From Gimesia algae (GTDB lineage Bacteria > Planctomycetota > Planctomycetia > Planctomycetales > Planctomycetaceae): 64,000 nt of DNA. Under the pieces are notes generated by a model. That model was not told the DNA's origin, searched no databases, and saw only the letters and a program-made list of their open reading frames with translations. The stretch covers positions 7,569,029-7,633,028 of the forward strand of contig NZ_CP036343.1 in NCBI RefSeq assembly GCF_007746795.1, written 5' to 3'. The position numbers were made by a program, and so were the translations under genes. Shown here one piece after another: positions 36,911 to 45,480 of this stretch. Numbering within the stretch: position 1 is the first letter of the stretch; every line of letters begins with the position of its first letter.

Positions 36911-37423
36911 CTATTCTCCTACTTTGTCTTTCCAGTAATCGTCGAGTTGAGGCGCTGCATCTTCGAGCGATGGTTGAGCAAAAGGACGCGCCGCAATCCG
37001 TCTGCCGTTCGACACACCACCATGTTCGAGCACTCCCGCAATTCCCGATTTCGCCCGCTTTGGGCCGATCACAGAGTTGAAGTCTTTAGTGACCGCGAAT
37101 TCGACCAGGTATTTCAGGGGCGATTCTTTGTAAGTCAGCCGTGGAGGCTCACCGGGATCAGATGGTTTCTTGGGCCGTTTCGGCTTCGGCTTTCTGAGCC
37201 GTTTGGCTATCTTGATTTTGAGCTTGTAGGATTCCTTTTCCTTCTCCGACATTTCGCCCAGACGCTTCATGCGCTGGACTTTGAACTTCCGCCTGATGAT
37301 GGTTTTGACCAGACCGCCGGCCCAGTATGCAAACCGACGCCGTGCCTTAGTCGTTTGCTTCAGCACCTTCTCAGACTGGAAGACGGCACCGGTCACTTTG
37401 AACTGTGCAATGGGTTCACTCAT
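36911..37423 (-). CDS. Head-tail completion protein, HK97 gp10-like
   Basis: A 170-residue basic protein. A Lys/Arg-rich central segment (MKRLGEMSEKEKESYKLKIKIAKRLRKPKPKRP, about residues 52-84) is followed by the family-like end EHGGVSNGRRIAARPFAQPSLED (about 135-160). That end resembles the HGTxxMxARPFxxPAL motif of HK97 gp10/tail-completion proteins. It overlaps the preceding gene by four bases. Assigned by this motif and by order. Confidence 0.7.
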   Translation of the reverse strand: MSEPIAQFKVTGAVFQSEKVLKQTTKARRRFAYWAGGLVKTIIRRKFKVQRMKRLGEMSEKEKESYKLKIKIAKRLRKPKPKRPKKPSDPGEPPRLTYKESPLKYLVEFAVTKDFNSVIGPKRAKSGIAGVLEHGGVSNGRRIAARPFAQPSLEDAAPQLDDYWKDKVGE

Positions 37424-37839
37424 GTCGTCACCTCATATTCATTGTGGATGACGGTCATCAGCACGCGCAGCCTCTTCAGCGAGTCGTAACTGTATGTAGT
37501 GTTCAAAGTTGACAGTCGCCAGCTGGCGCCGTCCTGCTTTCGTCGGTCCAGGTAGTCACGCACAGTGCGTGGTTGCACCAGCTTTGCTAAGATCTCATCT
37601 GGCGTCAGACCTGCTGGAGCGGGCTGCATGACCGCCACATCAACCGTAAACGTGACTTTATTGCTCTTTCTGTTGAGGACTTCAGTGGTTTCCTCCCTGG
37701 GCAGCACGATGGCCTTCAGTTCGGTGACATTCTCCAGCGCATCATCAATCGTGTATTCCACAGTGGAAACGAAATCACCGTCGAACTCAGTGTTGAGTTC
37801 CACCGCGATCGCCTTTGCAATTGTGTCGACACTGCTCAT
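37420..37839 (-). CDS. Tail terminator-like protein (probable)
   Basis: A 139-residue protein. It has the pattern of small tail terminators: IAKAIAVELN at the start, a beta-strand core (VTFTVDVAVMQPAP) and a YSYDSLKRLRVLMTVIHNEYEV end. It overlaps its neighbours by four bases on each side (ATGA type). The position between head-completion and tube genes supports the assignment. Confidence 0.6.
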   Translation of the reverse strand: MSSVDTIAKAIAVELNTEFDGDFVSTVEYTIDDALENVTELKAIVLPREETTEVLNRKSNKVTFTVDVAVMQPAPAGLTPDEILAKLVQPRTVRDYLDRRKQDGASWRLSTLNTTYSYDSLKRLRVLMTVIHNEYEVTT

Positions 37840-38219
37840 GAATTACTCACTAATTTGGTATGGACCCGTAACATGGTTTTTGTGATCTCTTCGGTGTATC
37901 GCCAGTGCTTTTCGTCGCCCTCCATGGACAGCACTTTGTAAGTAAACGTCTTTGCCCCAATCGTCTGCTCGATCAGATCCCCGACTTCCGGGAGAACTGT
38001 CACGTCATTCAGTACCAGGTCTGCCGCTGTGATCAGCCAGTCGACGCTGGTATGGGTCATTGTGAAACCGTCCGTGTCCTGAACGTCCTGCTCTGATTCT
38101 CCCGTCGCTGCGGAGAGCGGAACAAAGGCGTCAGCCCGGCGATACACAACAGATTGCGACGCGTGGGCTTTGGTCTGTGCCGCCACCCACTTCGCCGCTT
38201 TATCAAACAGGTTCACCAT
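37836..38219 (-). CDS. Head-tail joining protein (probable)
   Basis: About 127 residues from the ATG at 38219, which overlaps the preceding stop (ATGA); a longer in-frame start at 38282 lies inside the upstream gene and is less likely. It begins MVNLFDKAAKWVAAQ and has a beta-rich centre (LVLNDVTVLPEVGDLIEQTI). No family is recognised with confidence. Gene order makes a head-tail connector likely. Confidence 0.6.
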   Translation of the reverse strand: MVNLFDKAAKWVAAQTKAHASQSVVYRRADAFVPLSAATGESEQDVQDTDGFTMTHTSVDWLITAADLVLNDVTVLPEVGDLIEQTIGAKTFTYKVLSMEGDEKHWRYTEEITKTMLRVHTKLVSNS

Positions 38220-38884
38220 CAGGTTTGATGCGCCCAGGTTCCGGAGTAACCGATCGGGGACCAGACCCCGGCCACCATACATTTCAGCCGCACCGTCTCA
38301 CCAACGGCATTGGCTTCGATGTATTCACCAGCAGAGCCAGCAACACCGGTCGACGGCAGCCCGATCACATCGGTGCCGGCAGCTTTGGGTCGCAACATCT
38401 GGGCAGCCCCGACATAGAAATCAAATTCCAGCCCAGGGACGGCAGCCGGAAGCGTGGCAACTACCGCACCAGCAGCACCGACTGAGGAAATCGTCTTTCC
38501 GGCGTCGGCAACCGTCAGCGTGGTATCTTCCGTAATCGTCATCACACCGCTGTTAGTGAGCGATGGAATGAGTTCAACCCGACAGGTCGTGTCTGCCGCC
38601 TCCTGGTCCCCCACGAACTTACCATAGGGCGTGGCACCAGCTGCAGACATCTGCCAGCCGGTCCCATCGTCCAGGCGGTATGCCAACTCGCCATCCACGG
38701 TGGCAGCGCCGGTTACCTTCGGGACCTCCCAAACGCCTTCCGTGTCGATCGAGCCCTTCTGATCGGCGGCCAGGTCGGAGGGTACAAACCCGAACCGCTT
38801 GCCCACCAGCACTTCCGTGCCGGCAGACGTCGCCTCGGTGGGCGTGTATTTGACATACCGCCCTTCAGTCTTAAACGTTCCCAT
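38219..38884 (-). CDS. Capsid decoration-like protein, DUF2190 type
   Basis: A 221-residue protein. The N-terminal half resembles DUF2190 capsid-cement proteins: a strand-rich region with VKYTPTEATSAGTEVLVGKRFGF, then GSIDTEGVWEVPK (about 44-56). The second half is a beta-sandwich with repeats of TVADAGKTISSVGAAG and VVATLPAAVPGLEF. It lies directly downstream of the capsid gene. A dispersed palindrome copy lies about 40 bases before its start. It would stabilise the head. Confidence 0.7.
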   Translation of the reverse strand: MGTFKTEGRYVKYTPTEATSAGTEVLVGKRFGFVPSDLAADQKGSIDTEGVWEVPKVTGAATVDGELAYRLDDGTGWQMSAAGATPYGKFVGDQEAADTTCRVELIPSLTNSGVMTITEDTTLTVADAGKTISSVGAAGAVVATLPAAVPGLEFDFYVGAAQMLRPKAAGTDVIGLPSTGVAGSAGEYIEANAVGETVRLKCMVAGVWSPIGYSGTWAHQT

Positions 38885-38924
38885 AATTTCAACCTCAAAA
38901 TTAGAGTAAAAATTTCAGTGCAAA

Positions 38925-38941
38925 ATATTTCCCAGGAAATA
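38925..38941. promoter_or_regulatory. Dispersed prophage palindrome, copy before the DUF2190-type gene
   Basis: ATATTTCCCAGGAAATA with perfect ATTTCC-CA-GGAAAT arms, in the 83-base gap between the capsid and decoration genes. Confidence 0.75.
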
Positions 38942-38967
38942 AAACCCGGCTTGTGTTCAGATGACGA

Positions 38968-41094
38968 TTACTCGCCGTCGTTACGCTGTGCCGCTTTCGG
39001 GTCGACGAACGCCACACCGAAGTCCCAGAAACTGCGCCACTCCATGCCCAGCGTGTTGAAGTTTCCGTTCCCGCCTTCCACCGTGGGGCGACGCTTGCCC
39101 TGCAGGTAAGCGATCTGAATCGCCGGGGCACTGTCCGGATTGCCGAACAGGAACCACTTCTTCGCACTGGCATTCGGAATCGCAGCATTGCTCAGCCAGG
39201 GCGTGGAAACAGGCTCAAATTTGCCGGCGTGCGGGTTCTCATTCGTCTTCGGCTTGTTGGCCGTAGTGGTTTCATTGACCTTGGTTTCTTTGTAGATCGC
39301 TTCCGCCGTCACCTTCAGGGCATTGGGACAGAGCAGGAGCTCCGGCGTAATGCCGATCGGCAGCCCTTTGGAATCAACCTGGTTCAGAAATGCCGCTTCC
39401 GCAGCCGTCAGCGCATCGATACTGAGCGCAGAGGCAGCAGTCGCCAGCAGGTTGTTGTTGCTGGTGTGGAAGAAGTTCCCCGCATTACCCAGCAGGAGCG
39501 TATAAACGGCCCGCTGCAGTGCATTGGAGCCGCCACGACCGAAGACGCTGACCAGGTCTTTAAACACACCCAGATCATCGTTGATCATGTCTTCGCGAGT
39601 CAGAGCAATCATTCTCGCCTTGGTGCCGACCTTGTTGGTGTAGGTATCTTCGGACATGCTGCCATGTTCGATTTCACCATTTTTCCCGAGGTCGACCAGC
39701 TCACCATCTGCCGTGACGCGATGCCGCGTGTGGACTTTAAAGTCCATGTGATCCGTCTGATTACAGAACTTTTCCACCACGCTGATGACGGTGTTGTAAG
39801 CCTTCAACAGGTACTTGTTGGCCACGTTGCCCAGCACACCAGACAGAGACAGCGTCGACGTTCCGCCGGCACGGATCATCATGTCAGCCTTGAGAGCGGC
39901 TTCAATCATGGCATCCGTTACCCGGCCATTGCCGGCATGACCGCCGCTGGCTTGGATGACTTCAACCATCAAGGTCCGAAGACTCACATCACGCAGCACA
40001 TCGACAGCAGCATTCATCGTCTTTTCGTCGAACAGTTTCCCGGCTTCGTCCTCTTTCAGGAAGCCGCTGTTCATCGACAGCGCCGCTTCAATCACCAGAG
40101 CTTCTGCAGGTGCATCAGCGGCACCGGATTTCCGCGGCTTGGGACGCGAAGCACGCAGCATGGTGATTTCGGTTTTTTCGAGTGTCCAGTTATCTTTGAT
40201 CGCCTGGGCAGCGATGTCAGAGTGACCTTCACAGAGTTCCTTGATCCCGTCGATGCGTTCCATTTCCGCAGCCGAACTGGCGCGAATGCTCTCCAGGTAC
40301 TCATCGGTCTTCGCCTGCAGCAGGACAGCGGGATCCGGTTCATCATCAGCAGACTTCTTTTTGCCAGGCTCTGTTTTCAATGCCAGCTGAGCATTATCAA
40401 ACGTCGCCTGCAGATCCTTCAGCTGATCGTCGGTCAATTCATGATCCTCACCAAACGTGGCCAGAATCCATTTTTCAAACTCGTTCATGTTCGAAATTCC
40501 TTTGGTTTTAGCGACCGTGGCCGCAAGTCTTACTTCCGTGTCGTCATCCGAACCCAGGGTTACGAACGACAACTCTTTCAATTGCGCCTGCCGTGCAACA
40601 AGCACGGGGCCGCTAAACGTCTGCCCGTTGACGGTGACATTCCGCCCCTGGGGCACCATCTCCACTTTCAGCGCTTTGGCGCCGATCGAGACCTGCCAGG
40701 GGAATCCGTTTTTACTGGCGCTGATCACTTCCTTTGAATCAGCGTTATCAACTGAGATCACGCCGGATGCTTCCAGCGTCCGGAAGTTGTTCCGGATCTC
40801 AGTGGTGTGTCCAATGTTTCGCTTCGCTTCATGTTCCCGCAGCACGGGCCGGGACTTGGCAGTAACCTGCAGCCCTTTCAGATCGACCACTACCGGATAC
40901 TTGATGCCGGATAGAATCAACTTCCCGCCGCCGTAACATTTCATGTCAAACGTCGGCGGCTTCGCCGGATCATCGGTAGGTGTAATGACTGGGCTCACAT
41001 CGTCGGCAGCCTCGATAAAGAAGTCCTTCAGAGACGCCGCGACGGATGCCCGGATCTGGAAGTCACTCTTCCTGGTCTGCGCCTTCTTCATCAT
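38968..41094 (-). CDS. Prohead protease fused to major capsid protein
   Basis: About 708 residues. The N-terminal third has the pattern of an HK97-type (S78) prohead protease: LREHEAKRNIGHTTEIR supplies the histidine, FPWQVSIGAKAL the serine, then LKELSFVTLGSDDDTEV as in EvSlV strands. A Lys/Glu/Asp-rich segment (about 230-280) probably acts as the scaffold (delta) part. The major capsid fold follows (about 380-708, from the TLRTLMVEVI part to the RSFWDFGVAFVDPKA end). Protease, scaffold and shell in one chain release themselves during maturation. The start at 41094 has GGAAGA upstream; an ATG at 41136 would lie deeper inside the portal gene. Confidence 0.88.
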   Translation of the reverse strand: MMKKAQTRKSDFQIRASVAASLKDFFIEAADDVSPVITPTDDPAKPPTFDMKCYGGGKLILSGIKYPVVVDLKGLQVTAKSRPVLREHEAKRNIGHTTEIRNNFRTLEASGVISVDNADSKEVISASKNGFPWQVSIGAKALKVEMVPQGRNVTVNGQTFSGPVLVARQAQLKELSFVTLGSDDDTEVRLAATVAKTKGISNMNEFEKWILATFGEDHELTDDQLKDLQATFDNAQLALKTEPGKKKSADDEPDPAVLLQAKTDEYLESIRASSAAEMERIDGIKELCEGHSDIAAQAIKDNWTLEKTEITMLRASRPKPRKSGAADAPAEALVIEAALSMNSGFLKEDEAGKLFDEKTMNAAVDVLRDVSLRTLMVEVIQASGGHAGNGRVTDAMIEAALKADMMIRAGGTSTLSLSGVLGNVANKYLLKAYNTVISVVEKFCNQTDHMDFKVHTRHRVTADGELVDLGKNGEIEHGSMSEDTYTNKVGTKARMIALTREDMINDDLGVFKDLVSVFGRGGSNALQRAVYTLLLGNAGNFFHTSNNNLLATAASALSIDALTAAEAAFLNQVDSKGLPIGITPELLLCPNALKVTAEAIYKETKVNETTTANKPKTNENPHAGKFEPVSTPWLSNAAIPNASAKKWFLFGNPDSAPAIQIAYLQGKRRPTVEGGNGNFNTLGMEWRSFWDFGVAFVDPKAAQRNDGE

Positions 41095-42628
41095 CCGATT
41101 CTTCCGGCGTTTCCGTTTCTGTTGTCGGCTTACCATCGTTCATTACCCCTTCGGTATTGATGTTGTTGTCGCGAATAAACGCCTGCTCTTCCGCAACCTG
41201 TTTCAGCTCAGTCCGCCAGTCTTTATTTTCTTTGGCGTATTCGGCTTTGTAGGTTGTGGTTTTGTTTTCCAGTTTGGTCTTCTGGGCATTGGCGGACTTT
41301 TGCGGGTCGACATGTTCCGTGCCGTCCCAGTTCCAGCCGTAGTCATCGAGATAATCGAGCGAAATATATGTTGAGAAAAACGCACTGATCTGATTCCGCA
41401 GCTTCTTTTTCTTCACTGTGCTGGACCAGTGGGGATCTTCGCCCCAGGCCATGGAAGCCTCGACCATCCACTCTTCCAGGAGCTGGTCCATGATGGACTC
41501 TTCCACCCGGTTAATTTCGATGCGGAGTGACTTGTAATAGGTCTGATGATCCATGCGGCCCGAGGCGTAGTTGTAATCAGACGAATTGGCAGCCGCGATG
41601 TTGAACGGCATGTTAATGCAGCGGGCAATTTCATTGATGACGGCATCCTTGAACATCGGGTAATTCGTCACCGGCTGTTCCGGCTTGAATTGTCGCATGT
41701 CGTACCCTTCCGGCAGGAAGAGCATCATGTTCCGCTCAATGTCGATGATGTCCATGGGCTCGACATCTTCATTCGGATTAACGTGCGGCCCCGTGCTGGT
41801 GGCCACTGCAGCCATGTCGGCGGCTGTCTCAGCGGCAGAGACAACGGCTAGTGTGTAGCGTCTTAACTGTGCAAACAGCGGCAGAGATGTCGCGATCTCA
41901 CAAACGCCCCGTTTCTGGTTCGACCGTTCTTCATCGTACAAATGGACGATGTAGCGGGCCGGGATGGATTCATACTCAAGAGTGCTGGTAACCGCCGACC
42001 GACTGAGGACGTTGTCTTTCACGACATCGTAAGTAACCGGGTTGTCGTATTCGTCAAAGTGGATCCCGTCGACCGAATCATTTTCATCCAGATTGTAATT
42101 GAAACCAGGCGATGTAACCTGCTCTGCAGCCAGCGGACTCAACGCCAGTTTAACTGCGTGTTTGACTTTGGGATTTGTGACCAGCATCCCGAAGCCTTCC
42201 CCGTCGATCACTTTGGACATCTTGATCGTGTGCAGTTTTCGCGCCAGCTTGACGCGCCGGGACCACTTGTGGAACTCTTTCTCCAGCCAGGCATCAACTC
42301 TCAAGTTACCGGTCCGGATCTGCAGCCGGGGACCTGTGCCGATGGTGTCATTTGCGTAAGTCCGGACGATTCCTTTCGCGTAAGAGTTCGCTTCCAGGAC
42401 TTCATAGCGGGCACGGTTCCGGAGTGTGCGCCGCACGTGCGGGTTGGTCGCCTCGTGAACGCTCAGCCCGTCCGCATTGACCCAGTGCTTTTGATTATGC
42501 ACGGTTGTTTCCGCAGCATCATAACGGGCATTCACAGCCATCGCATTATTGCGCAGACGTCGACGGGGACGCTGCACCGGCGTGCTGAGAGGTCTGCCAT
42601 GATGATCTACTAAAACGGGCGTGATCAA
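41063..42628 (-). CDS. Portal protein, lambda type
   Basis: A 521-residue protein of the phage lambda portal family (PF05136 type). Diagnostic stretches: NSYAKGIVRTYANDTIGTGPRLQ (about 83-105), VIDGEGFGMLVTNP, then HFDEYDNPVTYDVV and ARYIVHLYDEERSNQKRGVCEIA. The C-terminus is acidic (ESDDEEGADQEE). It forms the dodecameric ring through which DNA enters. It overlaps the capsid gene by about 30 bases. Confidence 0.92.
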   Translation of the reverse strand: MITPVLVDHHGRPLSTPVQRPRRRLRNNAMAVNARYDAAETTVHNQKHWVNADGLSVHEATNPHVRRTLRNRARYEVLEANSYAKGIVRTYANDTIGTGPRLQIRTGNLRVDAWLEKEFHKWSRRVKLARKLHTIKMSKVIDGEGFGMLVTNPKVKHAVKLALSPLAAEQVTSPGFNYNLDENDSVDGIHFDEYDNPVTYDVVKDNVLSRSAVTSTLEYESIPARYIVHLYDEERSNQKRGVCEIATSLPLFAQLRRYTLAVVSAAETAADMAAVATSTGPHVNPNEDVEPMDIIDIERNMMLFLPEGYDMRQFKPEQPVTNYPMFKDAVINEIARCINMPFNIAAANSSDYNYASGRMDHQTYYKSLRIEINRVEESIMDQLLEEWMVEASMAWGEDPHWSSTVKKKKLRNQISAFFSTYISLDYLDDYGWNWDGTEHVDPQKSANAQKTKLENKTTTYKAEYAKENKDWRTELKQVAEEQAFIRDNNINTEGVMNDGKPTTETETPEESDDEEGADQEE

Positions 42629-42823
42629 TTAAGGGGCTCCTGGGTGACGCAGTTGAGTGAAAGCGATTCCCCGCGTTTTGCCGGTCGCGGCATTTTTGGC
42701 GGCCAGGTATTTGTCAGCTTCAATCTGCTCTTTGAGGCTATGCTGCGTGAAATTCACGCCGTCAAAGTTTCCGCTCTTGGGCTGCTGTGCCGACTCTTCA
42801 ATCGATTCTGATAAATCTGTCAT
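42629..42823 (-). CDS. Small gpW-like head-tail joining protein (probable)
   Basis: A 64-residue protein one base upstream of the portal gene: SGNFDGVNFTQHSLKEQIEADKYLAAKNA (about 17-45, quoted by its main part). The position and size are those of lambda gpW, and the EADKYLAAKNA helix suits it. It is preceded by a terminator and palindromes. Confidence 0.55.
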   Translation of the reverse strand: MTDLSESIEESAQQPKSGNFDGVNFTQHSLKEQIEADKYLAAKNAATGKTRGIAFTQLRHPGAP

Positions 42824-42868
42824 GGGTCACCTCTGGTCAATAAAAAAATCGAACTCAGGCGAGCCAAT

Positions 42869-42911
42869 AAAAAAAGGCCACGCGGGGTTGTGGGCCCCAC
42901 ATGGCCTTTTC
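42869..42911. terminator. Terminator inside the late region
   Basis: AAAAAGGCCA and TGGCCTTTT arms enclose GC-rich inner arms (GGGG/CCCC). The A-run before and the T-run after allow it to act in both directions. It separates terminase from the structural genes. Confidence 0.8.
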
Positions 42912-42991
42912 TATTCGCTGGGATCACTCACAATGATCAGTCGTGAGTGTCGCCTGTTGTTCGATTGATGCCGTATTTTTCAAAAACATCC

Positions 42992-43034
42992 CCAGTGAGT
43001 CCACTGGAATCAGAATTATTTCTCAGGAAATAAT
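42992..43034. promoter_or_regulatory. Dispersed palindrome copy beside a second palindrome
   Basis: ATTATTTCTCAGGAAATAAT (43014-43033, one mismatch in the core) follows CCAGTG-AGTC-CACTGG (42992-43007). The two palindromes and the terminator fill the gap before the gpW-like gene, a likely control point for the structural genes. Confidence 0.7.
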
Positions 43035-43057
43035 CTGAAAACTGCTACATATAGCAC

Positions 43058-43246
43058 TTACTTCGGAATCTCCTCAAAAGTGTAGTACTTTCGCCCGCAA
43101 TTCTGACAGATCCGCTCCCGCCTGATTCGCTTCATTACGGGTGTCGTTCGCCAGACTTCGTTTCGCCGGCAGCCGCAGTCGGGACACGGAATACCTCTCT
43201 CCTGTTCATCGTCAACTTCACCGTCAGTAATTAACTCATCGTCCAC
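43058..43246 (-). CDS. Small zinc-ribbon protein
   Basis: About 62 residues from GTG at 43246, which is preceded by the near-perfect ribosome binding site AAAGGAGGG; an upstream frame opening at 43264 would swallow that site. CPDCGCRRNEVWRTTP and ICQNCGRKYYTFEE form a two-pair (CxxC...CxxC) zinc ribbon resembling the NrdR ribbon. It overlaps the end of the terminase gene. It may bind DNA or act with terminase. Confidence 0.65.
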   Translation of the reverse strand: MDDELITDGEVDDEQERGIPCPDCGCRRNEVWRTTPVMKRIRRERICQNCGRKYYTFEEIPK

Positions 43247-45365
43247 GGGCCGCCCTCCTTTCACGCTGCCGTTCTGACATAGACTTCCGGTTCCGCTTCT
43301 TTTTCGGCTTGTCGTGCGCTTCCGGAATCAAACCTTTTAACGTCGCCCCCTGCATGGATGCTCCCACAGCACACCCCACCAGGCCGTCGAACATGTGATT
43401 GTCAAATAATCCGACTTTCAGGCTCCAGTGTGTTCGCGTTTTCCCTGCCGACTCATAAGTCACATCGGTTCCATATTCCGCCGTCAGCTGCTCCAGCAGC
43501 ATGCGGTGTTGGACGGCAGCTGTCTTCACCTGGTAGATCGTCAGGGCACCTGAGTCGTTTTTGTCGACTTCAAATCGATTCGCGACGAAAGTCTTCCACC
43601 AGTCCGTGTCATACACAGCCGTGCGAACAGACGACTTGCTGGGATTGATCCGCCAGTGATCGCCTCTTTTCTCACCAGGCTTCGGTCTGGTCGCAGGATC
43701 ATTCAGCTCACGAGTCTTGATACCAACCCCCTTACTGGGCAGCAGAATAGACGCGTGTTTGGACCGCCGACAGAAATCGTGGACAACCTTCTGTTCCCAG
43801 CCTTCGTCGATCAGGCCTTTACTGATGCGATGCACGCCGCCGGCTTCCGATCGCCATTCCCGATCGAGCAGTTGCAGAGTCAGTTCTTCCAGCCCGTTCA
43901 ACAAGGCGGCCTCGAGCCCGGTCCCCGGTTTCTTCATCTGCATCGTGATGCGAGCGGATGCCAGTGTGGTGTAACGGGTCTTTTGATCCGGCCAGACACC
44001 GTAGTCAATAATGGTTCCCGTGAAATCATCGGCCCAGGCACAGACCATATACCAGAGCACTTTTTTACTAAGGTCGATAAACGAGGTCAGCATGGTAGCA
44101 TCTGCAGGTACCACGCTACGCTTCAGGTTGATCATGCGTTTGGCCAGAACATCCGGATCCAGCGAGGAGACGCTTTCATCCTGGCCGTCCTGGGGATCGT
44201 TCTGGCATTCCGCATAAAACATTTCCTCGTTTGTGAGGAACTGATTCATGGCGTGCTGGATTGCCGAGATTTCCCCGTTCTTTGTCTTGAACCTTTCCGG
44301 CCAGCTGGCGACGGCCCCCTTGTCCATCGCTTTTCGGTGTTTCTCGTAAAACTTCGTAGCCTCGCGACCGTCGCCGCCGTTCACCAGGCTTTCCACCTGG
44401 ATCGCCCGGTATTCTTCCCAGAGTTTCAGGTCGTCCGGAAACGATTCCAGCATCCTGGTCGTCTCGCCATGGAACTCCGGATGCGTCTCCCGATCGAGCA
44501 GCCGGCACGCCAGGTCCCCGTCTTTAATTTTCGTGCAGGGAATCACAATGCCCAGCTGGTCATCAGGACCGGCCATCATTTTAATGTCGGCAGTGATGAT
44601 GTCTTCGCGGTCTTTACACTGGGGAGGCGACTTTGCGGACTCGCGTGTCTGGGGATCGTCCAGCAGTACGAGAGTCGGACGCGCAATTGAACCGTCCATC
44701 CTTTCAAACTGCCGGCCCCGCAGCTCTCCCTCAATCCCGGTCACGTCGACAATAGAACTGTTTGCCTGGGCATAATCCACGGGGATCATCGCCAGGACAA
44801 TCTGAGACTTACCCCATTCGATCATTGTGGGTTCGCCCTGGAACTTCTGACCAGGAGCGCGACGGGCTTCCCCTTTGATATGCCGGATCGGCACGCAGAC
44901 TTCGGGGTAGTCTTCCAGGAGCAGCTGATTGAATCGCAGCGTCGACTTGATGTTTTTGATCAGCCGGTCTGCAGACTTTTGGGACGCACCGACCAGAACG
45001 GTGTAGGGAGACAGCCCGTTGAGGATCGCCCAGAGCACACCCCAGCGGGCAATCGTCGTCTTGCCGGATCCGCGTGGCATCGCGAAAGCGAAATCAATGC
45101 CGTGTCGTGCGGACTGCTCAATTCGGTCAATGACTTTTATATGGTTGGGAGACCACTTCAGGCTGAACGCTTTGCCGCCGTAGGTCTCACACATATATGC
45201 CAGGCTGCCGGCGGCCCGTTCGCGTCGCTCAGGCTTCAGCGGCCCCGCGTCAAACAGATCTCCGAACTGCTCATATACATCCTGCGAATGAGCGCGCTGA
45301 ACAGACTGGTACTTCCTCGCCCGGTCGGCTTCACGATCCGCATAAGAGGCATTTTGTGAAACCAT
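43236..45365 (-). CDS. Terminase large subunit
   Basis: A 709-residue DNA-packaging motor. Walker A AMPRGSGKTT (about 101-110), Walker B TLVLLDDPQT (about 240), and the nuclease part with TSFIDLSKKVLWYM (about 425) and a C-terminal acidic/histidine segment (GLFDNHMFDGLVG, near 670). The C-terminus is strongly basic (KPKKKRNRKS), which should hold DNA. It is preceded by a Cys-rich protein that may be the small subunit. Family: large terminase of the GpA/ATPase-nuclease kind; exact subfamily not decided. Confidence 0.9.
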   Translation of the reverse strand: MVSQNASYADREADRARKYQSVQRAHSQDVYEQFGDLFDAGPLKPERRERAAGSLAYMCETYGGKAFSLKWSPNHIKVIDRIEQSARHGIDFAFAMPRGSGKTTIARWGVLWAILNGLSPYTVLVGASQKSADRLIKNIKSTLRFNQLLLEDYPEVCVPIRHIKGEARRAPGQKFQGEPTMIEWGKSQIVLAMIPVDYAQANSSIVDVTGIEGELRGRQFERMDGSIARPTLVLLDDPQTRESAKSPPQCKDREDIITADIKMMAGPDDQLGIVIPCTKIKDGDLACRLLDRETHPEFHGETTRMLESFPDDLKLWEEYRAIQVESLVNGGDGREATKFYEKHRKAMDKGAVASWPERFKTKNGEISAIQHAMNQFLTNEEMFYAECQNDPQDGQDESVSSLDPDVLAKRMINLKRSVVPADATMLTSFIDLSKKVLWYMVCAWADDFTGTIIDYGVWPDQKTRYTTLASARITMQMKKPGTGLEAALLNGLEELTLQLLDREWRSEAGGVHRISKGLIDEGWEQKVVHDFCRRSKHASILLPSKGVGIKTRELNDPATRPKPGEKRGDHWRINPSKSSVRTAVYDTDWWKTFVANRFEVDKNDSGALTIYQVKTAAVQHRMLLEQLTAEYGTDVTYESAGKTRTHWSLKVGLFDNHMFDGLVGCAVGASMQGATLKGLIPEAHDKPKKKRNRKSMSERQRERRAARGR

Positions 45366-45480
45366 CTATCAACCATTCGACATGCCATACAACACCAAGT
45401 GTTCACCGCCCAGCCCGCCACTACGTTGCGCAAGTAAAGATACCTCAAATACCGGTAGTTCCCATTGGCCTGTTCTTCCT

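Noticed and set aside
39229..40737. 502-codon open frame on the upper strand across the capsid gene
   Set aside because: Antisense to a strongly supported protease-capsid gene, no start signal, no domain.
43656..44690. 344-codon open frame on the upper strand across the terminase gene
   Set aside because: Antisense to the Walker and nuclease motifs of terminase; no ribosome binding site.
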